64,000 bases of DNA, taken from Terebella lapidaria (lineage: Eukaryota > Annelida > Polychaeta > Terebellida > Terebellidae). The position numbers were made by a program, and so were the translations under genes. The notes below the pieces were generated by a model. The model ran no database searches. It had not been told where the DNA came from and was given only the letters and a program-made list of their open reading frames with translations. Shown here piece by piece: positions 25,197 to 36,751 of this stretch (within the stretch, counting starts at the first letter, position 1; the number at the start of each line of letters is the position of its first letter). The stretch lies in contig OX424565.1 in NCBI GenBank assembly GCA_949152475.1, forward strand, positions 11,849,953-11,913,952. Direction: 5' to 3'.

Positions 25197-25536
25197 TAGT
25201 CCAAGAGCTGAATTGACTTTATTTATGTTGGAAGCGCCAAACATTTTGAGGGTTGTGTCTTATGTGAAATTTACTCAGGAATCCGAATATCCATTTCTGA
25301 TGAGCGTTTAGGTAGACATGAGACCGCTTTTTGACGTTTTATTGAAGGCGCCCTTGAATCACGTTTTCGCGAATCGCGTCACATCAAATTTCGACAAAAT
25401 ACACAATATGGTATAAAATAGTGAATAATTTAGCTAGGGAGTCATGTAATACCTCGTTTGAAAGGATTTTGTCCACAGGATCACCTCATATAATTGCCAT
25501 GGCAGTATTTTGAATAGTTTCCATATTAAATGCATG
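25197..25536 (+). repeat. Left terminal inverted repeat of the Academ-like element
   Basis: About 340 bp, nearly identical to the inverse of 32881-33221, with small indels. Similarity stops exactly at TAGTCC on the outside. Confidence 0.93.
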
Positions 25537-27419
25537 ACAATGATTTAGCCTATATTTGATTAAATCGTACAGATCGAGTTGCAAAATTAGTTGTTATTAT
25601 GTTCCACAAAAGTTCTCTCTCAGATATTGATGTTATCATGCCTGTACGAGTATAACCTTCCTATTATCTTCAAAATGTGCTAATGACTGTTTCAATATAT
25701 TAAGATCTCCCGGAGTTATTAGAACTCAAACACAGGTGGGGGGAGGGGATTCAATGAAAACAAAATTGGTGATGTTCCAGAATAGCTGCTATTGCCAGCG
25801 GCAGGAATCTGTCATGAGTTTTTCTTGTTATCAGTGTAATTTTACTGCCATAATTTACAGCATTGGTGAATACAGACGATATCCGTTAGTGGTTTGGCGC
25901 CAAAACTGACCCATATTACAATGATACTCCCTGTTGAATGATTGCTTGAACACCCCTTATTATAATGATCCATCATAGTCCTCATTCCCTAATTTGACCA
26001 AAGAAACATGCTGAATCAAATCGAGGATGAAACAAAAGAAAATAACGTTTTTTGGCTTTGTTGTTTTTTGCTTATGCCGATACCATAGACCATCCCCAGT
26101 CTTTGCTGATACTTTTGAAGTGATGATGAGCAGACAAAAGAGTCATACTGTACGGTGCTCACTTACAAACAGTTAGGATCGCCTGCAACGGTCATGCAAT
26201 CAATCGTGACTTTTTTCAAAGTGATGTTCACTACACAGTTTGAATGGTTTCTCGTGGAAAATGACACCATCCAAATGTGCAAAACCTCCTATCCGGATAT
26301 GCGTCTTGCATGTCGACAATAAAAGATGCTTGGATGGTGTGAAACCGTTCGATGAACACAGCTGGGCAAAAGTACAAGCATGTGACACAGAACGGAGAGA
26401 ACACTGCAACACTTCTAAATATATGTCTGTGTATCTTCCATGTACATACAATGATGAAATCGGTTACCATTCTGCATGTTACAAGAACTTCACTGCCCTC
26501 CATATCCCTGCAGCGCCATCTAGAAAAAACACAACAACGAGTTCTACATTTAAACAATGCACGCTGAGGTCAGAAGTGACAAGGACGCAATCACAGACTG
26601 GTATATTTCATGTAAAATGTCTTTTCTGCGGTGCTGTGAGGAAGTCCAAAGGTCGCGATGAGAAAGAAGTACTTGGAAGCTGTGAAACTGATGAAGCAGC
26701 TAAAGCTATACATGATGCTGCCACTAAACTGGATGATCACCACATGTTAGCGAGGATCAGCGGTATCGATATCGTATCGAAGCAAGTGAAGTATCACCAT
26801 ACGTGCAAGAGAGGCTACTTGCATAGAGCCGCTGGTTGTAAAGAATACTCCACTGCAACTCCATCACAACACGAGCAAGCGTTCAGTGATCTGAGTGAAT
26901 ATATCAGGGAAAACCTTCTGGAGACTGAGGGTGCTGAATACTTAACGTCACTGCATACAAGGTACCTGAGAAACATCGGGGACGTCTCAACCTATTCAGC
27001 TCAGTCACTTTGTGATAAAATTTCCAAAAAATTCCCTGAGTTGAAACAATGCAAGCAGAGTAATAAGACTGGCATAATTTTGTTCAACCCCAAATTGAGT
27101 GAAGAGACAGCAATAAAAAGAGCGAACTTCGACCACCACTCAGTCGTAGAAACTGCCTACTACCTGCGTCGCTTGGTGAAGAACCTTGAGAAGAATACGT
27201 ACGACTTACCTGAACCGTTATCCGCCGAAGTCCTCGCCAAAGGTCAAGCAGAGCCCCCCGATGAGTTACTGAAGTTCTTCCAAGTTTTGTACACAGGTTC
27301 TACAGGTATATGTGTGTTGTATATAATCGTAATAATGTAAAAATATTCATGAACACCTACTATTTCAAATAGGTTTACACTGCTTACAAAGCTGAATCTT
27401 GTTATAAATTGGTATACCT

Positions 27420-27560
27420 CGCCCACTTTAGCTCGTTTACACGTTTTTCGCTGATATTTTGCAATGTTATTTAGTATTTATGACTTGGTATACCTCACCT
27501 TGGGATAATCAAACGGCAATCTTCTGTGAACTCCCAGACTTATCCGCATGAAACTGAGAA
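27420..27560. repeat. Fragment related to the MITE at 60.0 kb
   Basis: Inside the Academ-like intron, sequence with CGTTTACACGTTTTTCG ... ACTTGGTATACCTCACC ... TCAAACGGCAAT resembles the ends of the 502-bp inverted-repeat element at 60021-60522. Similarity is by eye and partial. Confidence 0.5.
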
Positions 27561-28054
27561 ATTTAGCTATTTGTTATAATAATAAATTTTGCTGATATAA
27601 TCTCGTCTGCATGTCAACAGATATAAAATACCGTTAACTTTCTTCGTTAACTTTCGCTGTTAATTGTTCAGTAATACTAGTATGTCACTTTATGACACCT
27701 GGTTTACCAAAGAACGGCCGATAGGAGTAATGCAAAATTTAACTGCAATCATTTTTTGTGTATATGGACAATTTCGCGGTACACCACAGAAATTGACCAC
27801 TTGTGTCAATCGATTGTGTCATGTCTTTGACAAAGAAGTATGGCAGCGCTCTACAAAATATCACATAAATAGGATGTTTGTGGTCTTGGAGAAATATAGC
27901 ATATCCGATGCAAATTTAGTGTAAAATTACCATTTGCATCATTTAGACAAGTAATAATAAGTTGAGTAGTTAGACCGAAGTTATTTGATTGAACCACCGG
28001 CAAAAAACATGGTAAACGAGTTATTAAACTTGGAGTGAAACGATAAAATCATTG

Positions 28055-28330
28055 TTAGATTACCGACCCATATGGGTCGATAAGCTATTGTCGTGGTTTT
28101 TCGTCCGTCGTCCGTCCGTCTTCCTCTATGATGTGTATAACTCTCGTTGCCCTTTAATCGTCGGTTTGCGTGTGGCAGCCATATTGCCACAAAAAAAATT
28201 TTTTGGGGTCTCAAATCATGTCATTATTCCTTTTTTTGACAATAAAAATAATTTTTTTGGCCATTGAAAATTTTTTGGGAAAATTTCACCCGATTTTTTT
28301 TTCATAACGGGAGCTTTGCGAAGTAAACTT
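28055..28330 (-). mobile_element. Inverted copy of the hairpin-ended family
   Basis: Reverse orientation. The terminal hairpin is at 28057-28086 (core GACCCATATGGGTC, exactly palindromic), with CTAA on the element strand at 28055-28058. Next comes the characteristic CCGTCGTCCGTCCGTC tract, then the module with ATTGCCAC and A/T runs. It lies in the intron of the Academ-like gene, so it inserted after that element or came with it. Confidence 0.75.
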
Positions 28331-31300
28331 TTAGACCACTTCAAGATAGAGCGTAAGTATTGGCACATTCAAATGGGATATTATATATTGTGGTTTGAAT
28401 GGTTTGAATGATGCAATTTTCATGATCTGCCGGTAAGCTACAGCACCCGAAAAAATTTTCCACTAAATTCGTAATGTCTTCCGCAGATGAGAGTCCAAAC
28501 TCCAAGATGACAAGATTGATTCGGTCCATCTGCTCAGACGTTTTGTTTGCCACAAGTCGGGGAAGCGTGAAACCTGGAAAACACCTCCTCATGGGTCTCG
28601 GTGTTAAAAGCCTCACTGGGTCACGTAAGGTTGTAGATATGTTGAATCGAATGGGGCACAGCATCAGCTATTCCATGGCTGAAGAATTAGAAACCCAATT
28701 AGCTGTCGAAATCAGTGACAGGAACACATGTACTCCCAGGGGTCTGTTAACAAAACCAGATTTACTAACTGGGCTGGCTTGGGATAACTTTGACCAGAAC
28801 ACAGAAACCCTTTCAGGCTCCGGAACAGTGCACGACACAGTCGGCATATGCTACCAGAATACGGTCACAGTGGATTCTCCAGCAACGAAAGAAGAACATG
28901 TAGGACATGTGATACAAAAGAAGAAATCACAGAGATCTCGAACTTACACCAAGCAGGAAAAAACAATCGAACCCTACAGAAAAAAACCGAAAATGTCGAA
29001 ATTTGTTTACTTGAAACACCAGATTGAGAGACCATTACAGCTCACTCAAGTGGAATGGAGAGATGTTCTGTGGATGATCAGTATGGCCCTGGAGCCTATC
29101 CCTATGTGGACGGGTTGGAATGCTCTTGTTACTGAAGATCATCTCCCAATACAGAAGGTCCAGTATATGGAAAACATCAATCTACCACCCACTCAACTTG
29201 ATGTTGTTGCCGAAACGCTCCGAATATCGCAAAAGGTAGCTGAGGAATGTGGTCAAGAATATGCCATTGTCACCTATGATCTAGCCATAGCCAAACCAGC
29301 CATGCAAATCCAGAGCTGAAGAATCACCCAAGTTCGACAACATGTTTATATGCTTTGGAGCATTCCATATTGCTCTAGCATATTTTGGTTGTTTGGGCCA
29401 TTTCATTGAAGGCTCTGGTGTGTCACACATACTTACGGAAAGTGGTGTTCTAGCAGCCGGTTCCCTTCGTGGGTTTCTTCTGGGCAAACACTATAACAGA
29501 TGCAAACGATTGCATCCATTGCTTGCCACAGCAATGCAGTCACTGCATTTCTCGTTCTTCTTGGAAACAACCGGTTCACTGAATAGTGATTTGAAGGAGA
29601 TGCTGCATGAAGTCAACAGATCTTTGTCACCCATGACATTGGCTAATTTCGAGATGCCAGAAGAATACTTTGATCTCATGAGTAGGTATGATGATTTCTG
29701 CGCAGACACTCTGAGTGGGCAACATGGCGCAACCCCACAGTTCTGGATGATGTACATCAACCTAGTCCAGAGATTTCTGGTGTTCAGCAGAGCCTGTCGT
29801 ACGAATGATGTCTCATTGTTCATCTACTCACTTGAACAAATCATTCCAGTGTTTTTTGCTGGTAACCGACCAAACTATTCAAGATGGATGGTACGTTATC
29901 ACCTGAATCTCTCGAATGCTGAGGAGAGTCATCCGGGCATCATGCGCATGTTGGAAGGTGGTGCTTTCTCCGTAAGACGTACAACCAAACCTTTCTCTCG
30001 CACAGCTGTTGACATGACTTTGGAGCAAACTGTTAATGCTGATGCTGCATCACGTCACACAGGCATGAGTTCATTTGTTCATTCTGAAAATGCCAGGAAA
30101 CGATGGATGGTAACCAGAGCAGTCAGAAGTTCGATTGTTGGAGCACTATTGCAGAGTGCTGGGATGAACCAGAGAGACGACGTAACCCAAGACCTGAAAC
30201 CTCACAGAATTAAGCGGGACCACTCTGATCTTGAGAAATTAGTGTCCGGCATCCAAGCAACCATGGATCCATTCGCAATTCAGGTCAGCAGTGAACTGTA
30301 CTGTCTCACATCTGGAAAGAGTGCACCCGACCAGATAAAGACAGATCTACTCAACTTCAGTGAGAATGGCAAAAAATGGTCAACTGACTTCAGAAATGCC
30401 TGCATAGAAGATCCGTCACGTTTCGAGAAGGCTATTCCTCGAAGAAAAAATCTGAACTTCGCTTCTGCCTCAGTGAAAAGTAAGCTGCCCATGGGGAAAA
30501 ATGTGAAAGAAGTTGCAGGCACACGAGATCTGCTTGGACGTCTTCTGCTCATCAGCACGAAGGTGAGAATCGACCTTGAAAAAGTACTGCAGTATCCTCT
30601 GACTCCAGTTCCATTGGCACTATCCCACACTGATGGCAGCATGAATACCACTGACAAATCCAAACTTCTACATAGGCTCGAAAGTATGGTGGCAAACCCA
30701 ACCACGCCAGAGGTCACAGATGTTCAAATTGTTGATGCCACATTCTTCTTGCACATTCAAAAAGATCCACCGATGACATTTGGTGAGCTGGCTGAGTTTC
30801 TCCTGAGACAGCTGGTCCGCATGGCACACGAAGTGCACTTGGTGTGTGATGTGTACCGAAGCCCGTCCATCAAAGATGCCGAACGTGAGCGCAGGGGTGA
30901 AGATAACTTTGTGTACAAAATCACAGGTCCAGAGCAGATGAGACCCAAAGACTGGCAGCGAGCTCTTCGTTGCAGTTCATTCAAAACAGAAATGTTCGCA
31001 TTTCTAGCAAAGGAATGGGGCAAATCATCGTACACACATATCATGCAAGGTTGTCAAGTGTACTTGGCGATTGAGGACAAATGCTTCAGCTTCTCTGTAG
31101 TGGATGATGGCATCCTGCGTACCATTGTTCCGTCACTAACTTCATCACATGAAGAAGCCGACACCAGGATGATATTTCATCTTGCATGGTGTGCACAGAG
31201 AGAGGATGTGTCGAACATTGTAGTGAGGAGCAATGACACCGACGTGCTTGTGGTACTGGTTTACCACATGGCCAGCACTGACGACACAACCAAAGTTTGG

Positions 31301-32880
31301 ATGGATCTGGGCATCAACTCTAACAACACCAGACGTTTCATCAGCATCAACGGGCTTGTTCAGAGTTTGACAAAGGATGTTGCCCTAGCACTTCCAGGCC
31401 TGCATGCATTCACTGGTTGTGATTATGTGTCTTCTTTCCGAAACAAGGGAAAAATCAAGCCATTTGAGCTGATGATAAAACGAAATGCATTCACACAATG
31501 TATGCACGCACTGGGGGAGGATGGAATGCAAGAAAACACATTAGAACAGTGTGAAGCATTTGTATGTCATCTGTATGGTCAACCGAAACTAACCGAAGTG
31601 AACCAGGCTCGGTACACGATCTTTCAGCAAACATATGCCCCGAAGAATTTGGATGACCCGCTTGAATCAATCAAAGGTGTAGATCCTAGTGCGATGCCAC
31701 CTTGCTCAAAAGTTCTACTACAGCAGTTGAGAAGGGCTAGCTATGTAGCATCAATGTGGAAACGGGCTGCACTACATGAGCCATGCACAGGGCCTCCTGA
31801 CGGACGTGGATGGACTTTGGATGGCAGTACTTACCGCGTTGTCTGGTATGAAGGTGAGCAGTTGCCATCAGACATATTCAAGGCTCTGGCAACTGAGAAT
31901 GTATCACTGCTAGATGACAGTGAGGACGAGGATGTTGCATATGGGGAGCATCTGTATGGCAAGGATGAGGAAGACACAGACGAATGATATAGAGTATTTA
32001 AGCATAGTAAAACCATTCAAGGGTGTCCCGTGAAGTATCGTACCTTTTTTGTGCACATACTTTTTCTGTGATGTTTCGAGCATGTAGCTTTCCCAAAAAA
32101 GACATTCATCATTATGTTGTCCCGTTTTTATCTGAATACATTGTTATGGTTCACGTAATTCTGTATTTAAGACTCATGTTTGAATACACATAATGCAATG
32201 TGTGGCATTGGAAAACTAGACAAATTTGACACATTTGAGTGGCTTCTTGAACTGGAAGCCTGTGATAATGCTACTAAAAGTATTTTGTTCAAATGCCATT
32301 TCCATATGGACAATATGATCGACATCCAAATATTGGGAAAATATGATCGCTATAGGAGTAGAGGTCAAAATGTTAGATTTTGGAAAAAAAGTTATAATTT
32401 CGGTGATATATTATGACGTTATATACAAATGTTGAAGTGTGAGAACTCTGGGGTTCTGACGATATTTCAACATTTTCATACATATTTAAGGTGATGGGAA
32501 GATTTTACTTACACATACAATTTTATACGAATATCTGAAAAAAACGAGGATGCGTATTCCTGTACAATCTTATATTATTGTGAAGAACAAATATAGAAGT
32601 GCTGTGAAATAAAAGTGCTGTGCATAAAAGCTCAAATTTGAATAAACTTATCACTTTGTACAATGAATTGATATGCAACAATATGACGATGTTTGAAATG
32701 TAAATGACTGTTATTAACTCTTGTATTGTATTGTATTGTATGTTGCACTCTTGTTCTTAACATATGAGTATTGTGTATCTCTTGTGTATTTGCTATGCTG
32801 CGGGAATAAACATTAATATAGAAAATTAAAACAACTAAGTTTGTCCCTCGATCTATACGATTTGATGAAATAGAGGCTTT

Positions 32881-33221
32881 TCATGCTTGTAATATTAAAA
32901 CTATTCAAGATACTGCCATGGCAATTATATGAGGTGATCCGGTGGACAAAATCCTTTCAAACGAGGTATTACATGACTCCCTAGCTAAAATATTCACTAT
33001 TTTATGCCATATTGTGTATTTTGTCGAAATTTGATGTGACGCGATTTGCGAAAACGTGATTCAAAGGCGCCTTCAATAAAACGTCAAAAAGCGGTCTCAT
33101 GTCTACCTAAACGCTCATCAGAAATGGATATTCGGATTCCTGAGTAAATTTCACATAAGACACAACCCTCAAAATGTTTGGCGCTTCCAACATAAATAAA
33201 GTCAATTCAGCTCTTGGACTA
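32881..33221 (-). repeat. Right terminal inverted repeat of the Academ-like element
   Basis: Partner of 25197-25536. It ends CTTGGACTA followed by the AAT duplication. Confidence 0.93.
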
Positions 33222-33232
33222 AATGAGCAATG

Positions 33233-33746
33233 ATGACGTCATATGAGTCACTGAAAGATAATGAGCTCATTGAAACCAGTACTCCCCAATATTAAAGAGC
33301 ATGAAAATAATTTTTGTTCCACAAAATGCCTCCATACAGAAAATATTCAAATTTTTAGAAAAATTTGTTGTCATGGCAACCAGAGCCGGAATATGGCCCA
33401 TAGCAACCACGTTGCTATGGAGATTTTGTTGCTAACCACTGATGATTCCACATTATTAGGACCTCAACTTTTGTTACACTATGATCCTTTGTGAAAATGT
33501 TAAAAGAAAGTAGCACTTTCACATGTCCTAACAGTTAAATTGTCCGTAGCAACCCACCCAACAACTGGTTGCTAAGGGGCGCTAGCTCTTATTGTGTAGC
33601 CTTGACAACATGCTGGCATAACAAAAAACTGACTATGCCTTACCACAAAACATATCAGTCTTTATAGGAACCTTTATCTATTTTATAACCCTTGCATAAA
33701 TGAGGTTTAGATAGCTAATTATAGTACATGACTCATATGACGTCAT
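33233..33746. mobile_element. 514-bp MITE with CRE-containing ends
   Basis: The 18-bp ends ATGACGTCATATGAGTCA (33233-33250) and its exact inverse (33729-33746) start just 12 bp outside the Academ-like element. Each end carries TGACGTCA plus TGAGTCA (CRE and AP-1 type sites). If the ends are read as TGACGTCA..., a TGA duplication flanks them. No protein is encoded. It may be an independent insertion in the transposase intron. Confidence 0.75.
33398..33420. promoter_or_regulatory. Perfect palindromic X-box-like site
   Basis: CCATAGCAAC-CAC-GTTGCTATGG: 10-bp arms each resembling an RFX half-site, with a further GTCATGGCAAC about 30 bp left and GTTGCTAACC just right. It lies inside the 514-bp MITE, so any function would be carried by the element. 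Confidence 0.4.
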
Positions 33747-34297
33747 GATTATCTAATTATAATAATTAATGAGGTCCTGCAAATTGCTTATAGATTGGAA
33801 AAAAGTAATTCACGAAAATAGAAATATCTCAGGTTGTGATTGAGATTTTCAAGTTCTGTAAAAACCAAAATGATCAGGGAAACCATCTCCACGGTATAAG
33901 AACATAAAAATAATACACTCTAGTTAGACTTTAAGTGGTGAACAGTAAATAGTCTGTAGTCTGTGGGATTCAATAACCCTAACATTGTAACACAGCGGTA
34001 CCCCCTAAAGGTATCCGCTCTCAGGATCCGCATATATTGTGGACTCATTCTGTGACAACATGGAGCTATAACCATAGCTCTATGGTGACAACGACAGAAT
34101 ACGTCACCGCCCGTCGAAACTGCTAAAACAGCACACGCACTGAGCCTCTGAGGCAGCGACATTGTAGGGCCTACGGTTTAAAAGTGAAAAACAGCCTAGG
34201 CCTAGTCCTACATTGAATACTCGTGTAACTTGAATTATAAGGGTATGTAATTGTTTGTCAGTGGTGAATTATAGATCTAGGTCGGATATGTACCAAC
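33747..34297. other. Remainder of transposase intron 1
   Basis: No gene or clear repeat beyond the host intron of the HARBI1-like pseudogene. A 16-bp-arm hairpin just outside (ATGTGATCGACGGGTT ... AACCCGTCGATCACAT, about 34319-34372) overlaps the end of exon 1. Confidence 0.5.
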
Positions 34298-34743
34298 CTG
34301 CGTTTCAGGTAATTAGGCATGTGATCGACGGGTTTTGTTGGAAAATTGCGATTCCGTGAACCCGTCGATCACATCTTGAATGATTTCTCTATTTAGCCTG
34401 TACTTAGAAATTATATCATATTCAGGTATGTCTCGTAGGAGGATTCTTTCCCCGAATACACGAATTCTCGGTTGTCTCCGACGACCAAAATTTGCGTTTC
34501 CTAATAAAATCGCTGCCATCATTAATGTCGTCTGCAAAACTCGTGACAAATTGACTTGCCGATTTCAGTCAGAATGAAACTGATGGATTTTATGAGTGTT
34601 TTAGTGACGGAATCTTAGTGAAACGGTCAACCATTTTTCATCAGAATGGATATTGATAAAATCTGTCAAATTGACGGAAACTGATCATAATAGCTCAATA
34701 ACAATCTTAGTGAAACGGTCTACTGGTCAGCAAACCATGTTGT

Positions 34744-35090
34744 GAAGCACGCTTTAACTTATTTAAGCGAGTGCTTAGTCGCTCAATTTGAACCAACAGC
34801 TATCGCTGGCGTGGGTTCGATCCTACGTCGCGCATGTGCGTTAATTGTAGGGAAATTTTCTCCCTGCCCTCACAACTTGCAGTGTGCCCATGACTCGGAT
34901 ATCACGTAAAATGGCGGTTCCATCTTAAAAAGATGTTGTACAGGGATGTAAAAGACCCCTCTAAGAACGACATGTACCCTGGCAGTGACCACTCTCAGAG
35001 GACTAAATTCCAAACTGTGAAGCGCCTTGAGAATGTGTGTAACGTTGATAAAGCGCTATATAAGAACCGATTATTATTAAAATATCGATG
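34744..35090 (+). mobile_element. tRNA-derived SINE
   Basis: It has a B-box-like GGTTCGATCCTACG (34815-34830 region) preceded by an A-box-like AGCGAGTGCTTAGTCGC. The central body includes TACCCTGGCAGTGACCACTCTCAGAGG. The 3' tail GCGCCTTGAG...GATAAAGCGCTATATAAGAACC ends in ATTATTATTA, a LINE-derived tail widely used by metazoan SINEs, including those described in bivalves. It would be transcribed by RNA polymerase III and mobilised by a partner LINE. I cannot name the family with certainty. Confidence 0.85.
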
Positions 35091-35093
35091 TGG

Positions 35094-36063
35094 AGACATA
35101 CCCCATAAATGATCATGCCATCTCAGTAACACCACAATGTATCTGGATTCATCCCTATGGGCCTGGGTGTCTTAGTAGGGCTGATGGTCGGGGTTTGGGA
35201 CGGCGTGAAGCTAAAATGGAATACTGGCTTTTCCTTATTAAACTATAGTTTAACAAGTAAATGCTAGTCGCACTTACCCCATGGCTTGTCGCGGTCCGCC
35301 TCGGGGATGGAACCCCGGACAGCCCGACAGTCCGCCGGAGCCTGTGTCACACCATCCCGGGTGGGGAAGAAAGGTAATCCAGAGGGCTTGCGCCCCCAAG
35401 TCATCAAGGTTACCCCAGCCCGGGCCCCCTATTGAAGTCGTCCCCAGGGGCCCGTGAGGGCCTTAGCCACGGATCGAGGACGTAGAGCTCATGGCCGAGC
35501 TCTCCGTCGTCTCTCTCGCCTTGCTCTGAGACAAATTCCCTGAACAAAACGCCTCCAGAGTATATATAATACACCAGAGCACGAGAAACGAAGGGGATGA
35601 CGTAAAACCATTGTTCTAGCTTACTGGAGCGAGAGAGTTGGAGAGCGTTGCTAAGCAGCGTGTGCTTCGAACAGAAGCGTCCAAAACAAAGGCCGTAAAA
35701 CTAGAGTGTTTAACAAAGACACCTGCCGCGATCTTTGGGCAAAATCGCCACATTATTATTATTATTATCATAATAATTATGATATCAATTGGTCGGACAT
35801 ACCCCAAAAATGGGGTATGTCGTGCTTACCTAGTAACACCACTAAAATAGCGGGATTCATTTCTATGGGTCTGGGTGTCCTAGTAGGGCTGGTGGTCGGG
35901 GTTTGGGACGGCGTGAAGCTAAAATGATAATAAAAGGGAATACAGGCATTTCCTTATTAAAGGAAAGCTAAAATGATAATAAAAGGGAATACAGGCATTT
36001 CCTTATTAAACTATGGTTTAAGAAGATGATGCGAGTCTAAGTGCGACAAAAGTCGGACATACC
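35094..36063. repeat. Duplicated dispersed repeat with GACATACCCC borders
   Basis: Two copies of a roughly 170-bp module (CTATGGGCCTGGGTGTC, GGTCGGGGTTTGGGACGGCGTGAAGC, TTTCCTTATTAAACTA) lie at about 35143-35270 and 35860-36030. The motif GACATACCCC occurs at about 35095, 35796 and 36055, and at 35796-35821 it forms an 11-bp-arm hairpin. Within the second copy a 46-bp piece (AAAGCTAAAATGATAATAAAAGGG...) is tandemly doubled. Between the copies, 35270-35750 is GC-rich (TCCGCCTCGGGGATGG, CCCGGACAGCCCGAC), with no coding frame or RNA I recognise. Confidence 0.7.
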
Positions 36064-36125
36064 CCGATCTTTATTCTTATTCTTCTTCTTCTTCTTCTTA
36101 TTATTATTATTATTATTATTATTAT
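36064..36125. repeat. TTC/TTA microsatellite
   Basis: (TTC)n then (TTA)n trinucleotide runs. Confidence 0.9.
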
Positions 36126-36464
36126 CATAGACATAAAAGAGAGATCTATGATTATTATGAGCCTTGAAATCGTCAATCAAGATCAGTCCACGCAATAGGC
36201 CTTTTCACGGTTACCGCCGCCATATTGGAAGTGGGGCAAAACGAGACAGTGGGGCATGCGGGGATTTCCGGTTTCGATTATGGTGTTCTCGAACTGATTT
36301 ATCTTTCATTTACCTTCGCCTGTGAGCTTGCGTTTGCGTGAATAAAAGACTTTTTGCACACAAAATCGTTTGTTGTTGTCTGCTTCAAACCTCGATGACA
36401 GAATCGGAGAAAATTCGTTCATTTGTTTTGATTTGCCGAAAAAAATATCATGTGACCACCGGTG
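36126..36464. other. No gene seen
   Basis: Flank left of the ISL2EU-type element. It contains ACGGTTACCGCCGCCATATTGG, but no inverted partner was found on the right. Confidence 0.4.
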
Positions 36465-36751
36465 ACCTTTGACCTGACATCTTTATTTGAGGCCGTCTGC
36501 ATGTAGGGCAAATACGCTACATTTCATAAGATATAAAGGTGATTATTGCTCTGAAAAAAGTTTAAAATTTTCTAAATATTAAATTTTTTTATCGTGGATA
36601 ATTTATTTTAACTTTTATTCAACGATTATGCACTTTTCATGCTGGAAAATCGAGTTGAAATGGGGTACCCTCCTATATGGTTATCAGGTCATTCAATAGA
36701 TGGCGCTTTTATGTGCAAAGAACGGTGTATACAGGGGGACGTTATGATGTT
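36465..36751 (+). repeat. Left inverted end of the ISL2EU-type element
   Basis: Nearly identical to the inverse of 45492-45776, with a few substitutions and a small indel near 36565. Confidence 0.9.

Larger units (their letters stand above)
26240..31987 (+). pseudogene. Academ-like transposase with XPG/FEN1-type nuclease domain (one frameshift)
   Basis: Exon 1 is 26240-27305 and exon 2 is 28487-31987. The intron, 27306-28486, has GT-AG ends and matching phase (G|AT makes the joining Asp). The encoded protein is about 1,520 residues. Two cysteine/histidine clusters lie near the N-terminus: C-VLHVDNK-RC ... YHSACYKNF, then KCLFCGAVRKSKGR ... YHHTCKRGY. The C-terminal part carries acidic nuclease motifs EEADT (31151-31165), NDTDV (31232-31246) and GCDYVSSF (from 31415), followed by a KGKIKPFEL helix as in FEN1/XPG. 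An acidic tail ends at TGA 31985-31987. A single extra base near 29317 creates a TGA (29317-29319) and shifts the frame, so this copy is broken unless it is a sequencing error. Confidence 0.82.
25197..33221 (+). mobile_element. Academ-like autonomous DNA transposon with XPG-like nuclease
   Basis: An 8,025-bp element with long terminal inverted repeats, 25197-25536 and 32881-33221 (about 340 bp, beginning TAGTCCAAGAGCTGAATTG). A 3-bp direct repeat AAT (25194-25196 and 33222-33224) fits a target duplication. One gene occupies the interior, encoding a cysteine-rich N-terminal region and a C-terminal FEN1/XPG-type nuclease core. From memory, Academ elements have 3-4-bp duplications, and one lineage (AcademX) carries an XPG nuclease, so this is the best family fit. 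It sits inside intron 1 of the HARBI1-like pseudogene, which reads on the opposite strand. Confidence 0.8.
21398..34549 (-). pseudogene. HARBI1-like (PIF/Harbinger) DDE transposase, broken, with an 11-kb intron
   Basis: Five minus-strand exons join in phase: 34298-34549, 22784-22941, 22513-22669, 21782-22055, 21398-21633. Exon 1 has the family N-terminus (RVFGERILLRDIPEYDI, YRLNREIIQDVI) and ends LPETQ. Exon 2 begins VLVALRCFA and holds the helix-turn-helix GVSKTTVCR. Exon 3 has GCIDGTHIPI (first D). Exon 4 has EVKWPGSSHDS, LLGDSAY (second D) and VTIERCFGVLK (E). Exon 5 has CAVLHN and an acidic tail. It would cut and paste the Harbinger element. Lesions: an in-frame TAA at 34313-34315, a small frameshifting deletion at the start of exon 4 (near 22040), and a one-base shift near 21525. 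Intron 1 was enlarged by insertion of the Academ-like element at 25197-33221. Confidence 0.85.

Noticed and set aside
26231-26557. Cys-rich minus-strand frame
   Set aside because: Shadow of the zinc-binding N-terminus of the Academ-like gene on the plus strand.
35270-35520. Possible snRNA or 5S rRNA gene
   Set aside because: The GC-rich segment with ACTTACCCC does not match the U1 5' end beyond a few bases and lacks 5S signature boxes.
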